Shown one piece after another: positions 45,081 to 56,105 of a stretch of 64,000 nucleotides of DNA. The notes beneath the pieces were generated by a model, which saw only the letters and a program-made list of their open reading frames with translations, was not told the DNA's origin and made no database searches. Positions within the stretch are counted from its first letter, which is position 1; every line of letters starts with the position of its first letter. A program made the position numbers and the translations under genes. This stretch comes from Pomphorhynchus laevis (lineage: Eukaryota > Acanthocephala > Palaeacanthocephala > Echinorhynchida > Pomphorhynchidae): positions 101,065-165,064 of the forward strand of contig WNNJ02001098.1 of assembly GCA_012934845.2 (NCBI GenBank). Direction: 5' to 3'.

Positions 45081-45840
45081 ATAAAGATGCACTCGTTGTA
45101 GAGCCGACTGAAACCATATATTTACGCACACCATCTCAGGCCTCAACTTGTTCGAATTACAATGTTCGAAATATGGCCGACACATCTGATACTCTATCTC
45201 AACTCGTTAATTTCAGTAAGCATGCATTTCCATCTAATAATAATGCTGTTGTTTATCATGATCCAATTACGGTTTTAACAAACACTGTAAATTAAGATAA
45301 AAGTTCGTCATAATTACTTCAGTATAATTCCTTATTATCCTCGAATTTAAAGCGATTAGAACGTGGTATATATCAGTTTGAAAGTAAACAATGTCTTCTG
45401 ATAGCAAACGTAATTGAATTTTCATCACCAAACAATCTCTTAAAAATAGTACATGATATTGGTGTATTAAGAATATCGTTGCCAGCATTCTTAGGAATAT
45501 CAACGATCTAAATCCTAAATTTATCAATCTATTCCGCATAGGTACCAAAATAGCGAATGGTAAGCCAAGGCTTCTCAAAGTCGTTTTCGCCAATTCAGCA
45601 ATGTGCTCAGCGGTTCTCAAAAACTTATTTACTGAAGGAAACAAGTCTTCGTTTGCTTTCCGATCTGCCCACCCCGAAGATAGACGGAAACTGGAAAAGG
45701 CGAAAATGAAACTAAATCGTAGGGTTGCATCTAGTGAAGGATTCGCTTCATCCTTATTAAATATCTGTCTTAGAGTATATCCCCCAAATTGTACAAAATT
45801 TCCATCTACTACCACCAATTGGCAAGAGCGATCATTACAT
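45081..45840 (+). pseudogene. LINE-J ORF1 fragment
   Basis: In three frames: NMADTSDTLSQLVNF (about 45170), INLFRIGTKIANGKPRLLKV (45525-45585) and HPEDRRKLEKAKMKLNRRVA (45670-45729). The last two match the ORF1 C-terminal domain of LINE-C and -H (LFRLGKR..RPRLLK, ..KLSQAKKELASRVA). Broken, without ORF2. Confidence 0.6.
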
Positions 45841-45935
45841 TATTTTGATTACCCTATCCCGAGCAAAACCACCACATGCCAAATGGCACGCTTTGCCACT
45901 TTAAATAAATTATTGTTAAAAACCACCATATAAGA
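45841..45935 (+). mobile_element. LINE-G-like 3' tail, solo
   Basis: AAATGGCACGCTTTGCCACT, then TTAAATAAATTATTG (45880-45915), matches the last bases of LINE-G. Only the tail is present, joined to LINE-J. Confidence 0.5.
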
Positions 45936-46233
45936 AAGCTCCCCAAAAATTAATTATCTTAAAGCTGACTACATATTCATGTCTCATATTCTGCTGAATG
46001 TTAACTAACTCAAAAGCACCTTAAAAAAGTTTGAGATCTAAAGTAAATACAATATTTTCAAATTATTTTTAAGTCAAAAATCTATTTTCTAAAGAATCGA
46101 TTAATATTAGTGAAACTTTTACATTAAATAGGCAACTACGGTAGAAATATACTGTCTAAGCATTGGACACAATCTTTATTGAAATCTACACAAGAGACTT
46201 TACTCTGATAAAGTCTGAATATACATACATATA

Positions 46234-47381
46234 ATGGTCAAACAGAGGAAGACTACAAAGCGAGGTGATGCTGCCAAGTTCGTGGATTATCAGGTTCGGT
46301 GTTCAAGTGAAGATTGTCATGTGTGGACAAGTGTTTCAGTTCCCGGGGAAAAGAAAACATCTCTGTCTACTGCGGGTACTGCTGCGCATCTTTGATAAAT
46401 GATTTGAAGACGGAATCTACCCCCTTGGTTGTCGGTCAGTCGAGTTGTAATTCTCTTGGACCCATATCAGCTCCACCAATTCCAAAAAGCATAAGTGCCG
46501 GTCAAAGTAAGGAAGTTCTTATTTCCAAATCTACTAAGAATGTTGAAAATTCCAGTCATAGTGATGGAAGCTATTCTAACTCTATATATCCCTCCTCAAG
46601 TCTTAACTCTATATATCCCTCCTCAAGTCTTGCAAATAATCCAATGAATATAGATTTAACTGTAGAGGGTGAGACTGTAGCCATGGATGTTCCAGTGCAT
46701 TTACCTGATGTTACTAATGATGAAAATACATATTGTCAGGTTTTGAATCATGGTCATATGTCTGATAATGGGACTGTCAAAAAGAAGGAACAAGCGTCAA
46801 CGATAAGTCAACATACACTATCCGCAGTGTCACGTGACAGTCTCGAATTGCAAATTGGTAATAATAGGAAACACACCGCTGATCGATGTAGATCTGTTAT
46901 TCTGGCCAATGTAAGAGAATCTTTATTTGAGAACGCACAAGTACGTCTTAACGAGGACGTCCAGAGTGTGAGATTTATATTGACGCAGGTACTTGGTTCT
47001 TGCAATGTGGATATTGTCAAACGTGTTAAACTCGTTGCATTATTTCGACTGGGTAAGCGTGATACACTTAGTAATAGGCCGCGTTTACTCAAGGCCGTAT
47101 TTAGAGAGCAGTCACATGCTGAGTTAATTCTTCGGAATTCATATCGTTTAAAAGGATCCCACGTTAGTCTCTTAAAAGATCTTGACGCTCTTCAAAGGGA
47201 GAAATTGTCTCAAGCTAAGAAAGAACTTGCATCTCGTGTTGCACTTGGTGAGAGCAATCTATGTGTGCAAAATTTTCAAGTAGTGAGGCGACGCATTCGA
47301 ATCAGTTGGTCCCCATTAGATGTATCGCCTCTCATGAATGTGGAGGGTTTTGGCAAGGTCTTACAGCATATAAGTGCCTAG
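46234..47381 (+). pseudogene. LINE-H ORF1 protein, one frame break
   Basis: The ATG at 46234 gives MVKQRKTTKRGDAAKFVDYQ and VRCSSEDCHVWTSVSVPG; after a frame shift near 46345 the text CGYCCASLINDL continues to 47381. This is the C-x4-C...CG-x-C zinc module seen in LINE-D and -G. The middle is Ser/Pro-rich with a doubled NSIYPSSSL unit (46581-46631). The C-terminal domain (about 46900-47310) has LFRLGKRD, LLKDLDALQREKLSQAKKEL and NLCVQNFQVVRRR. Confidence 0.8.
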
Positions 47382-49027
47382 CTGATTTGGGATCTGAAGT
47401 GTGTCAGATTGCTAGAGATGATATTATTACTCGCACTGGTGTGAATAAAAGTCATAGTATATTTTATTGTAATGTTCGGAGCTTGTTACAGAAAGTCGAT
47501 GAGCTAAAGTTTAGGATCGAGTCTGTTAATCCAATTATAGTTGGTATTACAGAATCTTGGCTTAATTGTGATGTATCCGATGCTGAGGTATCCATCCCAG
47601 GCTATTCTTTGTTCCGTAGTGATCGGATAGGGGGTAGGGGTGGTGGCGTAGCTCTCTTTATGAGAGACGAAGTTAAGGTGCGCGTTTTGAGTAAGTCGTC
47701 TATTGATAGAGTTGAGAGTTTGTGGTGTCAGGTGAAGTTTGATAACAGCTCACCCATCATACTGGGTCTTGTGTATCGTGCTCCTAAGGCAATATCTAAG
47801 AAACTCATTGAAGAGATAGAGTTGTATACGCGAGGAGATTGTGATACTGTGATAATTGGGGATCTGAATATGCCAGATGTTGAATGGACTTCGAATACGG
47901 TTCTTCCTACTTGTGATAGTGAATCTTGTGACCTTATGGAGTGTTTTGCTTATTGTGGTCTTGCTCAATTTGTTGATTGTACATACTCGCTTTTCAAGTT
48001 GTAGTTCTTCCCTTCTTGATCTTTGCCTATCGACAAACAGTCAATTAATCAGTAGTATCCAATATGATTCTCCTGTTGGTTTGTCTGATCACTGTGTAGT
48101 TAAAGTTTTGCTAAATTTACAAATGAGGGTGTTTCATCATGCTCGGTACAAACGTCAGATTAATGTTTTTCGGGCGAACTATGATGTTATTACATCAAAG
48201 CTGCATAGAGTAAGTTGGCCTGATCCGGCTGTTGTCGGAGTTGACGAGGCCTGGGATCATTTTCGCGTGACGCTTTATTCTCTAATGGTAAAATTCTCAC
48301 CTTTGAAGTCTAAGACTAGTCGGAAAAGCGCTCGTTGGTTTGATACTGAGCTGGCTACTGCGATGAAGGCTCGTGACTTCAGTTTCAAATGCTTTAAGGG
48401 TGGGTTTTGTGAATATGGTGTTTATAAGCAGGCGAGAAATTTCTTCAATTCTTTAAAGCGACATAAGCGCTATTTATTTGAAAATGGTCTAGCTCATAGT
48501 TGTAGACATGATCCCAAAGCTCTCTTTCTATATGTGAATAGTAGTAGGAACGCTAATAAAACAATTGGCCAATATTTTGATAGCGTTATTGAAGACGACC
48601 TTGCTGAGATGTTCTCAAGGCATTTTTACTTGTACAAAGAGACTACAAACGAGTATTCTGAACCTATCCAGAACAGTGAGACGATAAGAGGTGCTAGTGT
48701 TTCATATCCTAGTTTAGACATAGCTAATTTGATAACTCCCGAGAAAGTTTTAGCTGAACTGCATCGTCTTAAAGAGACAAACTCCAAAGGTGCTGATTTG
48801 TTACCTTCGATATATCTTCGTCGAATAGCAGACTCAATATATACACCACTTTGTAACATATTTCGACAATCTATTATTGATACGAATCTTCCAAAAGAGT
48901 GGAAACAATCGATCATTCACCCCATCTTCAAAAAGGGTGATAGATCTTCAGTAGACAATTATAGACCAGTAAGTATTACTTGCTTATGTTGTAGAATGTT
49001 AGAGCGAATTATACATGGTTATATGGT
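47261..49027 (+). pseudogene. LINE-H ORF2, part 1: endonuclease to start of RT
   Basis: The ATG at 47261 lies in ORF1 in the -1 frame (121-bp overlap). Endonuclease: FYCNVRSLLQKVDELKFRIE, GITESWLNCDVSDAEVSIPG, GGGVALFMRD and VIIGDLNMPDVEW. A one-base shift near 47995 moves to the frame with SLLDLCLST and YDSPVGLSDHCVVKV. The linker and RT start SVDNYRPVSITCLCCRMLER end at the LINE-G insertion. Confidence 0.85.
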
Positions 49028-49303
49028 TATCTCCTAAAAATTGTTTTCAAGCATCGCTCTCACGCGTCTTCTGTCCTCTCTCAACGATTCAAACTCATGT
49101 CATCTTCAACCACTCGAATTTTCCCCGATCGCGCCCCTTCCGAAATCGCTCAAATCTCTTCAGCCCGCATCGAAAAACGTCGTCGCGAGGAAAACGGCGA
49201 AACTTCACTCGCCATCCGAAACATAGACGGAAATTTTCAAATTGTCCACACCCGTCCAAAAATTCGATGGCGCTCCATCTCTCCTATGTGTCTTCTCCAC
49301 TAG
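49028..49303 (+). pseudogene. LINE-G copy 3 ORF1, C-terminal stub
   Basis: Reads LLKIVFKHRSHASSVLSQRF, RIFPDRAPSEIAQISSARIE and NFQIVHTRPKIRWRSISPMC, then TAG at 49301. Homologous to the end of G1 ORF1. It overlaps ORF2 by 37 bp in the +1 frame relative to ORF2. Confidence 0.8.
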
Positions 49304-52164
49304 TCTCTTTCGCCACAGCACACGGTTTCCGCCTCGGTCTCCTCAACACTAGATCTATTCTCAATAAATCCGATCTTATCCTCAACTTATTCACCAAGCA
49401 ATCCATCGATCTCTTCTGCCTCACCGAATCCTGGCACTCAGATTCCGACGACCTCTCCATTCGCCGTCTGCTCTCTGCCGGTTGCTCCCTAGTCGAATCC
49501 GCCCGCCCCCTCAGCTCATGCCCTTCTAAATCCTCTAATCATGGCGGCATCGTCGCATTCGCGCGTCACCCAGCGTCTCTTCGCAAAATCAATCCCCCTT
49601 TCAGTCCTTGCTCTTTTGAATTGCTCACTTGTCGTTATTCTAACCCGATCACTCTAGATCTCGCCATTGTATACCGTCCTGGTTCATCAGCTCCTACAGC
49701 CTTATTTTTTACCGAACTCGCTGACCTCCTTTCTCATTGTTCTTTGTCCTCAATCCCTTCACTCGTTCTAGGCGACTTCAATATCCGCCTAGACCGCCCC
49801 TCTTCCACAGATTCCATCCGCTTCATCAACATTCTATCCAACTACAATTACAAACTAATCTCCACTGCCCCCACACATATACTTGGCGGGGCACTCGACA
49901 TCATCGCTGTCGCCGATCATTTTGCTGCCCACACCTCACTGTCCATCTCTGATCCTGGTCTATCCGATCACTTTCTTATCACCCTTGATCTCGCTCGCAA
50001 CAACACCCCTCCTCACACACCTACAATCCTACGTCGCCCTTGGAGAAATCTTGACCTTTCCCTTCTCCGCTCTGCCTTACTCAAATCGTCTCTATCATTA
50101 CCCACAATAACATATTCATCTCCTCACGATCTTGCCTTTCTTTTCGACCCTGAACTCACATCCACTCTCGATATTCTCTTGCCCTTCAAGTCTCACCCAC
50201 ACCGTCGCTTGCACCGTGCCCCATGGTTTGACATCCAATGCCTACTCTCAAAGCGTCGACTCCGCCATGCTTTTCGAGTCTATCACCGCTCTCTCAGACG
50301 CGATTTCCGCTCGATCACTCCGTCTTTCCGTGATTCCTATCTTGCTCTTCGCCGGTCTCATCTCAACCTACTACGTACCAAATGCAACTCCTTCTGGCAG
50401 CATAAAATCATCACTTCATTCAACTCTAAGACTCTCTGGCATACTTTTAACTCAATCCTGGCTCGTTCCTCTACGCCTTGCAACATCAATGCTAATGATT
50501 ATTCGTCATTTCTCCAGACTAAAGTATCCACGCTGCTCTCTCACACCCCGGTCTCAACCCTATCCCACTCTGCCCAGTCTACTCTCATCCTTCCCGAACT
50601 CTTTCATCTTCTCCCTGTATCACCTACAGAAGTATCATCTGTCCTCATGTCCTTGCCCAACAAAACCTCACCTGCCGATCCCCTGCCTACCCACATATTA
50701 AAATCTATATGCTCATCGATATCCCCATTTCTCACAACCTTGTTTAACTCGTCCATCCGCAGTCGTATATTCCCTTCACACTGGAAATCCGCAATCGTTC
50801 GTCCCCTCCTTAAGAAACAATCGCTCGACCCCTCCCTTCCTTCTAGCTATCGCCCCATTTCACTACTCCCTACTCTTTCTAAGCTCTTAGAACGCCTCAT
50901 CTTAATACAAATCAACGCTTATCTCTCCTCATCCAATCTGTACCCTCCTTTCCAATCCGCTTTCCGCTCTAATCACTCGACAGAAATTGCATGCATAAAA
51001 GTGTACAACGACTTACTCATTTCTCGAGACAAGGCTCTATATAGTGTTCTCATCTCCCTGGACCTCTCCTCCGCATTCGACATTGTCGACCACTCCGTCC
51101 TCCTTTCTCGCCTTCGTTATGATTACGGCTTTTCTTCCTCCTCCGTAGCTTGGTTCGCCTCATATCTATCCGACCGTTCCTTTCGCGTCTGTTCTAATTC
51201 ATCATCCTCCCCTCCCATCCCTATTTTTTACGGGGTTCCACAAGGTTCAGTCCTAGGTCCTCTGCTTTTCTCTCTTTTGCTTGGCGATCTCTCTCCATTT
51301 ATCAAACCTTACTCCTTTAACGTCATGCAATACGCCGATGACATTCTAATCTATGCTCATGCACCCGCACATCGCATACACGACATCGCCATTTCTGCCT
51401 CCAACTGTCTCTCTTCTATCTACAAGCGTCTCTCCAATCTCCATCTTGTTCTAAACGATGAAAAGTCCAAAATAATGTGGATCCTTCCCCGTAAACCAAG
51501 CATATCTCCTCCCATTGTATCTTTTGCCTCATCGATCATCCCTGTAGTCCACAATCTCACTTTCTTAGGCTTCCATTTCGATGATCACCTTTCCCTTAAA
51601 CCCTTCGTCCGTGACAAGGTCCGCTCGTCTAACTTAATTCTTCGTGACATCCGCCGTATCCGCCCCCTTATCGACTTCCGTTCTTGTATGTCTCTTCTTT
51701 CATCGCTTCTTTTCCCTAAAATCGATTACTGCCTTAGCCTTTTCGCCAATTCTCCAAAATCCATCATCCTACCCCTACAACGAATAATCAACACCGCAGT
51801 TCGAGTGCTCTTTCGCCTCCGTCGCTTCGACCACACATCCACATATTTTGCCCAACTCTCCTGGTCCACCATCCACATCCGCATCAAACTCCGCCTTCTT
51901 CTCATTACTTTTCGTCTCATCGCTGTCGGCTCCCCATCGTTCATCAACCTTCCTTTCTTAGACGATACTCGCCCCACCTCGCTATCGCTTCGTTCCTGTC
52001 ATACCCTCTTACTCCACGTTCCTAATTACTCCAACAACTACGGTCTCCGATCCTTCCTCGTCGCCGCCTCACTCGCCTGGAATCAACTCCCTCTCGACGT
52101 CCGCCGCGCTCCCTCTTTTATCACATTCAAACACCTCCTCCGTTCACACCTTCTCGACGCCTGA
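49267..52164 (+). CDS. LINE-G ORF2: APE endonuclease and reverse transcriptase
   Basis: 965 residues from the ATG at 49267 (MALHLSYV); the homologous ATG starts G1 ORF2 (MASHLSPL). An earlier in-frame ATG at 49015 lies outside the element. Endonuclease: LGLLNTRSILNKSDLILNLF, FCLTESWHSDSDDL, SNHGGIVAFARHP, VLGDFNIRLDRP and SDHFLITL. RT: LPNKTSPADPLPTHILKSIC, SSYRPISLLPTLSKLLERLI, SLDLSSAFDIVDHSVL, GVPQGSVLGPLLFSLLLGDL and MQYADDILIYAHAP. The end, NYGLRSFLVAASLAWNQLPL, is the CR1/L2 signature. All RT catalytic Asp residues are present, so the protein could work; the element lacks most of ORF1. Confidence 0.93.
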   Translation: MALHLSYVSSPLVSFATAHGFRLGLLNTRSILNKSDLILNLFTKQSIDLFCLTESWHSDSDDLSIRRLLSAGCSLVESARPLSSCPSKSSNHGGIVAFARHPASLRKINPPFSPCSFELLTCRYSNPITLDLAIVYRPGSSAPTALFFTELADLLSHCSLSSIPSLVLGDFNIRLDRPSSTDSIRFINILSNYNYKLISTAPTHILGGALDIIAVADHFAAHTSLSISDPGLSDHFLITLDLARNNTPPHTPTILRRPWRNLDLSLLRSALLKSSLSLPTITYSSPHDLAFLFDPELTSTLDILLPFKSHPHRRLHRAPWFDIQCLLSKRRLRHAFRVYHRSLRRDFRSITPSFRDSYLALRRSHLNLLRTKCNSFWQHKIITSFNSKTLWHTFNSILARSSTPCNINANDYSSFLQTKVSTLLSHTPVSTLSHSAQSTLILPELFHLLPVSPTEVSSVLMSLPNKTSPADPLPTHILKSICSSISPFLTTLFNSSIRSRIFPSHWKSAIVRPLLKKQSLDPSLPSSYRPISLLPTLSKLLERLILIQINAYLSSSNLYPPFQSAFRSNHSTEIACIKVYNDLLISRDKALYSVLISLDLSSAFDIVDHSVLLSRLRYDYGFSSSSVAWFASYLSDRSFRVCSNSSSSPPIPIFYGVPQGSVLGPLLFSLLLGDLSPFIKPYSFNVMQYADDILIYAHAPAHRIHDIAISASNCLSSIYKRLSNLHLVLNDEKSKIMWILPRKPSISPPIVSFASSIIPVVHNLTFLGFHFDDHLSLKPFVRDKVRSSNLILRDIRRIRPLIDFRSCMSLLSSLLFPKIDYCLSLFANSPKSIILPLQRIINTAVRVLFRLRRFDHTSTYFAQLSWSTIHIRIKLRLLLITFRLIAVGSPSFINLPFLDDTRPTSLSLRSCHTLLLHVPNYSNNYGLRSFLVAASLAWNQLPLDVRRAPSFITFKHLLRSHLLDA

Positions 52165-52249
52165 TTCACAGTTTTGTTTTTGTTGTGGTCATGTAAGCGT
52201 GCGCTGGCACGCATTTGCCACGTTAAAAAAATCTTTTTTTTTATATGGT

Positions 52250-53474
52250 CAAGTTTTATAGTGAGAATAATGTAATAGCTTCTGAGCAACATGGTTTCCG
52301 TAAGGGTTATTCGACAGTTACTAATCTACTCGCTGCCCATCTTGATTGGTCAGCTAATAAAGCCGTATCAATTGCTACTGACATCATATTCTTCGATTTC
52401 TCTAAGGCATTTGACAGAGTAGACCATAGACTCCTCCTAAATAAACTAGAGAAAAGTGGCATTCCATTCTTGCTTGTTAGATGGATTGAATCGTTTTTAA
52501 GCAATCGTAGTTATTGTGTGCATGTAGATAATTTTTACTCTTCTTCGCGGCCATGTAATATAGGGGTGCCTCAAGGTTCAGTATTGGGTCCATTGTTATT
52601 TAGTGTCTACATCAACGATATCCCGGAATTTATTGATTCTCGGATGCTTTTATATGCAGACGATTTGAAAATCTGGCGGGCAATTCGTTCACCCAATGAT
52701 ATAGTCAAACTGCAACGGGATATCGATGAAGTCGAAAATTGGGCTCTGCTCAATAGGTTGATTGTAAATATATCAAAATGCAAACATTTACGTGTTCGTG
52801 GCGGAAATGCTCAATCTTTAGTTAATTATAGCTTTCAAAGCAGTGATATAGAACGAGTGAACAAATATAAGGACTTGGGAGTGTGGATAAACAGTGATTT
52901 GAGTACCGTCACACATACTGAACATGCTTGTTCAAATGCGTTGGGGATAATCGGTCAACTTCGACGCACTTTCATTGCACTCAATCAATTTGCCCTACGT
53001 CCGCTAATCTTTGCTCATGTGTTGAGCCGTCTTCTATATGCTGCGCCGTGTGTGTATCCCCAAAATTCAAAAGAACATATTAGTTCAGAGAGGGTACTTC
53101 ATAGAGCTACCAAGCTAGCACCGCAACTGAAATTTTTGTCGTACCCTGATCGATTAAAAGCACTTAGACTTGAGACTGTCACGTGGACCCGCCGGTACAT
53201 CGATATGAGTATGGTCTGGCAAATTCTTAATGATTTGGATCATCCACTTCGAGATTGTCTTCATTTGCGCTCATCCAATATCCTCCGAGGCCATGGTTTA
53301 ACCCTGCGACGTGAAAGGATAAGAAAATCACGAGCTGTCCAATTTGATCGGCGAGTTGTATCTCTGTGGAATAGGCTTGGAGAGTCAACAGTGTGCAGTA
53401 GCAATATCAACGAATTCAAAAAGAAATTACGGATGGAGGATGCCATGGGGAAAGCTGCTTTTCCGTATTTGTGA
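52250..53474 (+). pseudogene. LINE-H ORF2, part 2: RT palm to C-terminus
   Basis: KFYSENNVIASEQHGFRKGY, FFDFSKAFDRVDHRLL, GVPQGSVLGPLLFSVYINDI and LLYADDLKIWRAIRS, then a CR1-type end (VSLWNRLGESTVCSSNINEF). It runs unbroken to 53474 and was contiguous with part 1 before the LINE-G insertion. The ATG at 52245 is only part of the duplicated target site. Confidence 0.88.
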
Positions 53475-53572
53475 TACTTTTATTATATTTTCTTTTTTTC
53501 TGCAGTGAACCAGCCAATTAAGCCATGCTTTTATGTGCTGTTGAAACATTAATAATAATAATAATAATAATA

Positions 53573-54118
53573 ACTCAACCCTGACGCTTGTGGTATTGAA
53601 GCAAGTTGGAATCACTTTAATGATACTATATTAGAGATGTTCAGCTTCTACTCACCTATCAAACGTAAAAAGAAAAAGAAAAATCCGGTATGGTTCGACA
53701 TTGAGTTTACAAAACCTGATACGTATTAGAAATCGCTCGTTCGTTGATTATAGAAATAGCCGATTATATTTTGTGGCTTACAGAGTCATACGTAATAAGG
53801 TAACTCTCACTAAACGCAAAAAAAAACATTCAGTTTTTTTTATCATGTATATATCTTTATATCATCTACAGCATCATCTAATCCATTTGCTTTTTTGGAT
53901 TTCTCAACTCTGTAAGGTCTACTCTTTCTGAAGTTACCAACCAGTCTGATCATCAACAACGGCCAGCTTTCTTTCGATAAAGGAAAGAACGAATGCTTTC
54001 TACAAGCTTTCCAACCGCTAGACGGTTTTCCATCTCAACCTTAAAAAATCGGCCTTAGATAACTTTTTAATCGGCCTTAAAATGTTATAAGCGTTCAGTA
54101 TAATTACATTCCAAATTT
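53573..54118 (+). pseudogene. CR1-like linker fragment
   Basis: WNHFNDTILEMFSFYSPIKR and NPVWFDIEF (53606-53705) resemble the stretch before the RT of LINE-C and -H (FDRELLDAIRSRNKLW). Decayed after about 53820. Confidence 0.5.
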
Positions 54119-54430
54119 TTCCTGTCAGTTCCAGATTTTTCCTGTTAGTACCAGAGTTTCTCCTCCCAGTTCCAGATTTTTCCTGTTAGTTCCGCTCTCT
54201 ACGCTCGCGGATTGAGCTTAATCTCTCGATAAAAGGTCATGCCCAGAAAAATTCGATCTCAAATCAATGTTCCTGATAACGCATATTCCACATCGGAATG
54301 CAATGATCTTTATACAAGTTTGAAGTTTTATGCGATTATAAAGATTGTGACGTATCTTGTAAACCGTTTACATGTGGTTTTTGCACATCAGTAAAACTTT
54401 TACAGCTATACCGCTCATTCAGCTTAACCA
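54119..54430 (+). mobile_element. LINE-G copy 4, 5' end fragment with triplicated leader unit
   Basis: Three to four units of TTCCAGATTTTTCCTGTTAG (54119-54190) come before CTCGCGGATTGAGCTTAATC and the ORF1 start ATGCCCAGAAAAATTCG (54239). The rest matches G1 ORF1 to about 54420, with frame breaks. This supports 26757 as near the G1 5' end and suggests that the leader can hold tandem units. Confidence 0.75.
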
Positions 54431-55600
54431 AACACCCGAAACAATCGACACAATTCATTTCGATATAAACGATATACTGTTTGAATTAATTATACTCTCT
54501 CGTTCTACGTCTTCGGGTTCTGGGTATCCGTACTATACTATTCGGTGAGTTAGCGACTGCTGTTGCCAAACCTCTTTTGCTTATATTTCAACACTCAATT
54601 GCATTCAGTACTATTCCATCTAATTAGAGGGCATCTATTATCAGTTCACTATTTAAGAAAGTCAACCAAAGCCTTGTTTCAAGTTACAGACCAATAAGTC
54701 TTACATGTATAGCCTGCAAAGTGATGGAGTGAGTTGATACGCGATCTCTATCACATTACCTCGAATTTGTAGCATTCTATGCAACAACTAACACAGATTT
54801 AGATTAGGTCATTCTAAAGTAACAAATTTAATTACTGCCTGTAATTGTTCGACTGCTACAAGGCAAGCAAACTCAAATATTGATGCCATTTTTTCGATTT
54901 GTCAAAGGATTTCGATAGAGTAGTTCACATTCTTGACGATATAATAAAATGTGGTGTTAGTGGTTCACTTTGCGAGTGGATCCACTCATTCCTCACTAAC
55001 CGTACTGCTGCTGTTAAATCGGTGAATATATGTCGACATGGGCTCTATTTTCAAAAATGTCCCTCAAGGTTCCGTTCTAAGTCACTTGTTATTCAATGTT
55101 TATATAAATGATCTTCCTGATTCATTATTTAGTAGCTACTCAGTTTTCTACACAAATGACTTGAAGATGTGGAGGACATTTGACGACATAACAGATACTG
55201 ACCTCTTACAAGATGTAATCTGACTAAATGATTGATGTCCCTATAAATGCTTACTGCTTAATCCAGATAAATAAATGGATCTTCACCTTAAATCTGCTAA
55301 ACATGCTTCTTCATACTCTATAAACGTTCCAACAATCAAAACTGTATCAAAAACGACCGATCCATGCATCATTATCTAGTAAGCTTAAATCACGTGATCA
55401 CATAAGTTACATTTAATGCACGTGTCTTCGCCTACTAGGTATGATGCGTAGATCCCTCGGTACTTATGACGCTAAATGATTTCGCCTTATTTTTAATACA
55501 GTTATACATTGTCTTGAATTAATTCAGTCTTATCGAAGAGTAAGTGTGAATCAAGCTCGCATTGCTTGCGAACTAGCAATTGTACTGGTATTTGCTCGTA
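54431..55600 (+). pseudogene. CR1-like LINE relic, RT
   Basis: NYRPISLTC-type text near 54685, DLSKDFDRVVHILDDIIKCG (54896-54957), LCEWIHSFLTNRTAAV (54973), NVPQGSVLSHLLFNVYINDL (55050-55109) and YTNDLKMWRTF (55149). The catalytic box reads YTND instead of FADD, so the enzyme is dead. It is close to LINE-H but not the same. Confidence 0.7.
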
Positions 55601-56105
55601 GACAATCATCAAATTATTAATACTTATGGTTTATATGTGAAATTGTGTCAAAATTGTAGTAAAGGACAAAAATTGTTTCTTTATAGAAATAGTAGAAATA
55701 TTTATTATTTCTAGTAGAAATAATAAAGCGTATTAATCAGTGCATACATTATTAAATATTACCAAACGAATCAGTACACCTGTCTAAATCATAAGCTGAT
55801 ACATTTACTTTTGATCAAATAATTTCATTAGTAAAGGGTATTTCATGTGTCAAACGATATTAGCAAGAAATACACAGTAGTTATCGAATGATGGCAAGCT
55901 GTTTGTCTAATCTAACACTTGAGTTTGTGAATGTGCAGAACTTTTGAAAAAGGTAAATCATATCACTTAACTGAGTCTACGTATTTTGCACTAATATATA
56001 AATAATTTTTTAATCAAAAATTTTATACAAAATATTGGGTTACCCGCAAATGGGTCCCTAAATTTTAAAAATAATATGTGATAAATTCAATCGTTTTTCT
56101 TTTTA
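55601..56105. other. AT-rich spacer with terminal motif
   Basis: No gene. A small hairpin of AGAAATATTTATTATTTCT type lies near 55700. The motif TTAACTGAGTCTACGTATTTT (55972-55992) is one of four copies (see 5335). Confidence 0.45.

Larger units (their letters stand above)
49028..52241 (+). mobile_element. LINE-G copy 3, nearly intact ORF2, inside LINE-H
   Basis: 3214 bp, 5'-truncated in ORF1 and ending with the family tail (GTAAGCGTGCGCTGGCACGC, GCCACGTTAAA and a T run). It is flanked by the 8-bp duplication TATATGGT. ORF2 is open from end to end. It is C-rich compared with its LINE-H host and about as distant from G1/G2 as a subfamily would be. Confidence 0.92.
46100..53572 (+). mobile_element. 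LINE-H, CR1-like, split by LINE-G copy 3
   Basis: From a short leader through ORF1 (46234) and ORF2 (47261 onwards), interrupted at 49028-52241 by LINE-G, resuming at 52250 to the stop at 53474 and ending in (AAT)n at 53547-53573. Flanks of the insertion carry TATATGGT at 49020-49027 and 52242-52249. Without the insertion ORF2 would read in one frame across the site, so LINE-H was rather young when hit. It has one frame break in ORF1 and one in the endonuclease. Confidence 0.85.

Noticed and set aside
54899-55223. Functional RT gene
   Set aside because: The catalytic box reads YTND and the frame is broken; it is an old CR1-like relic.
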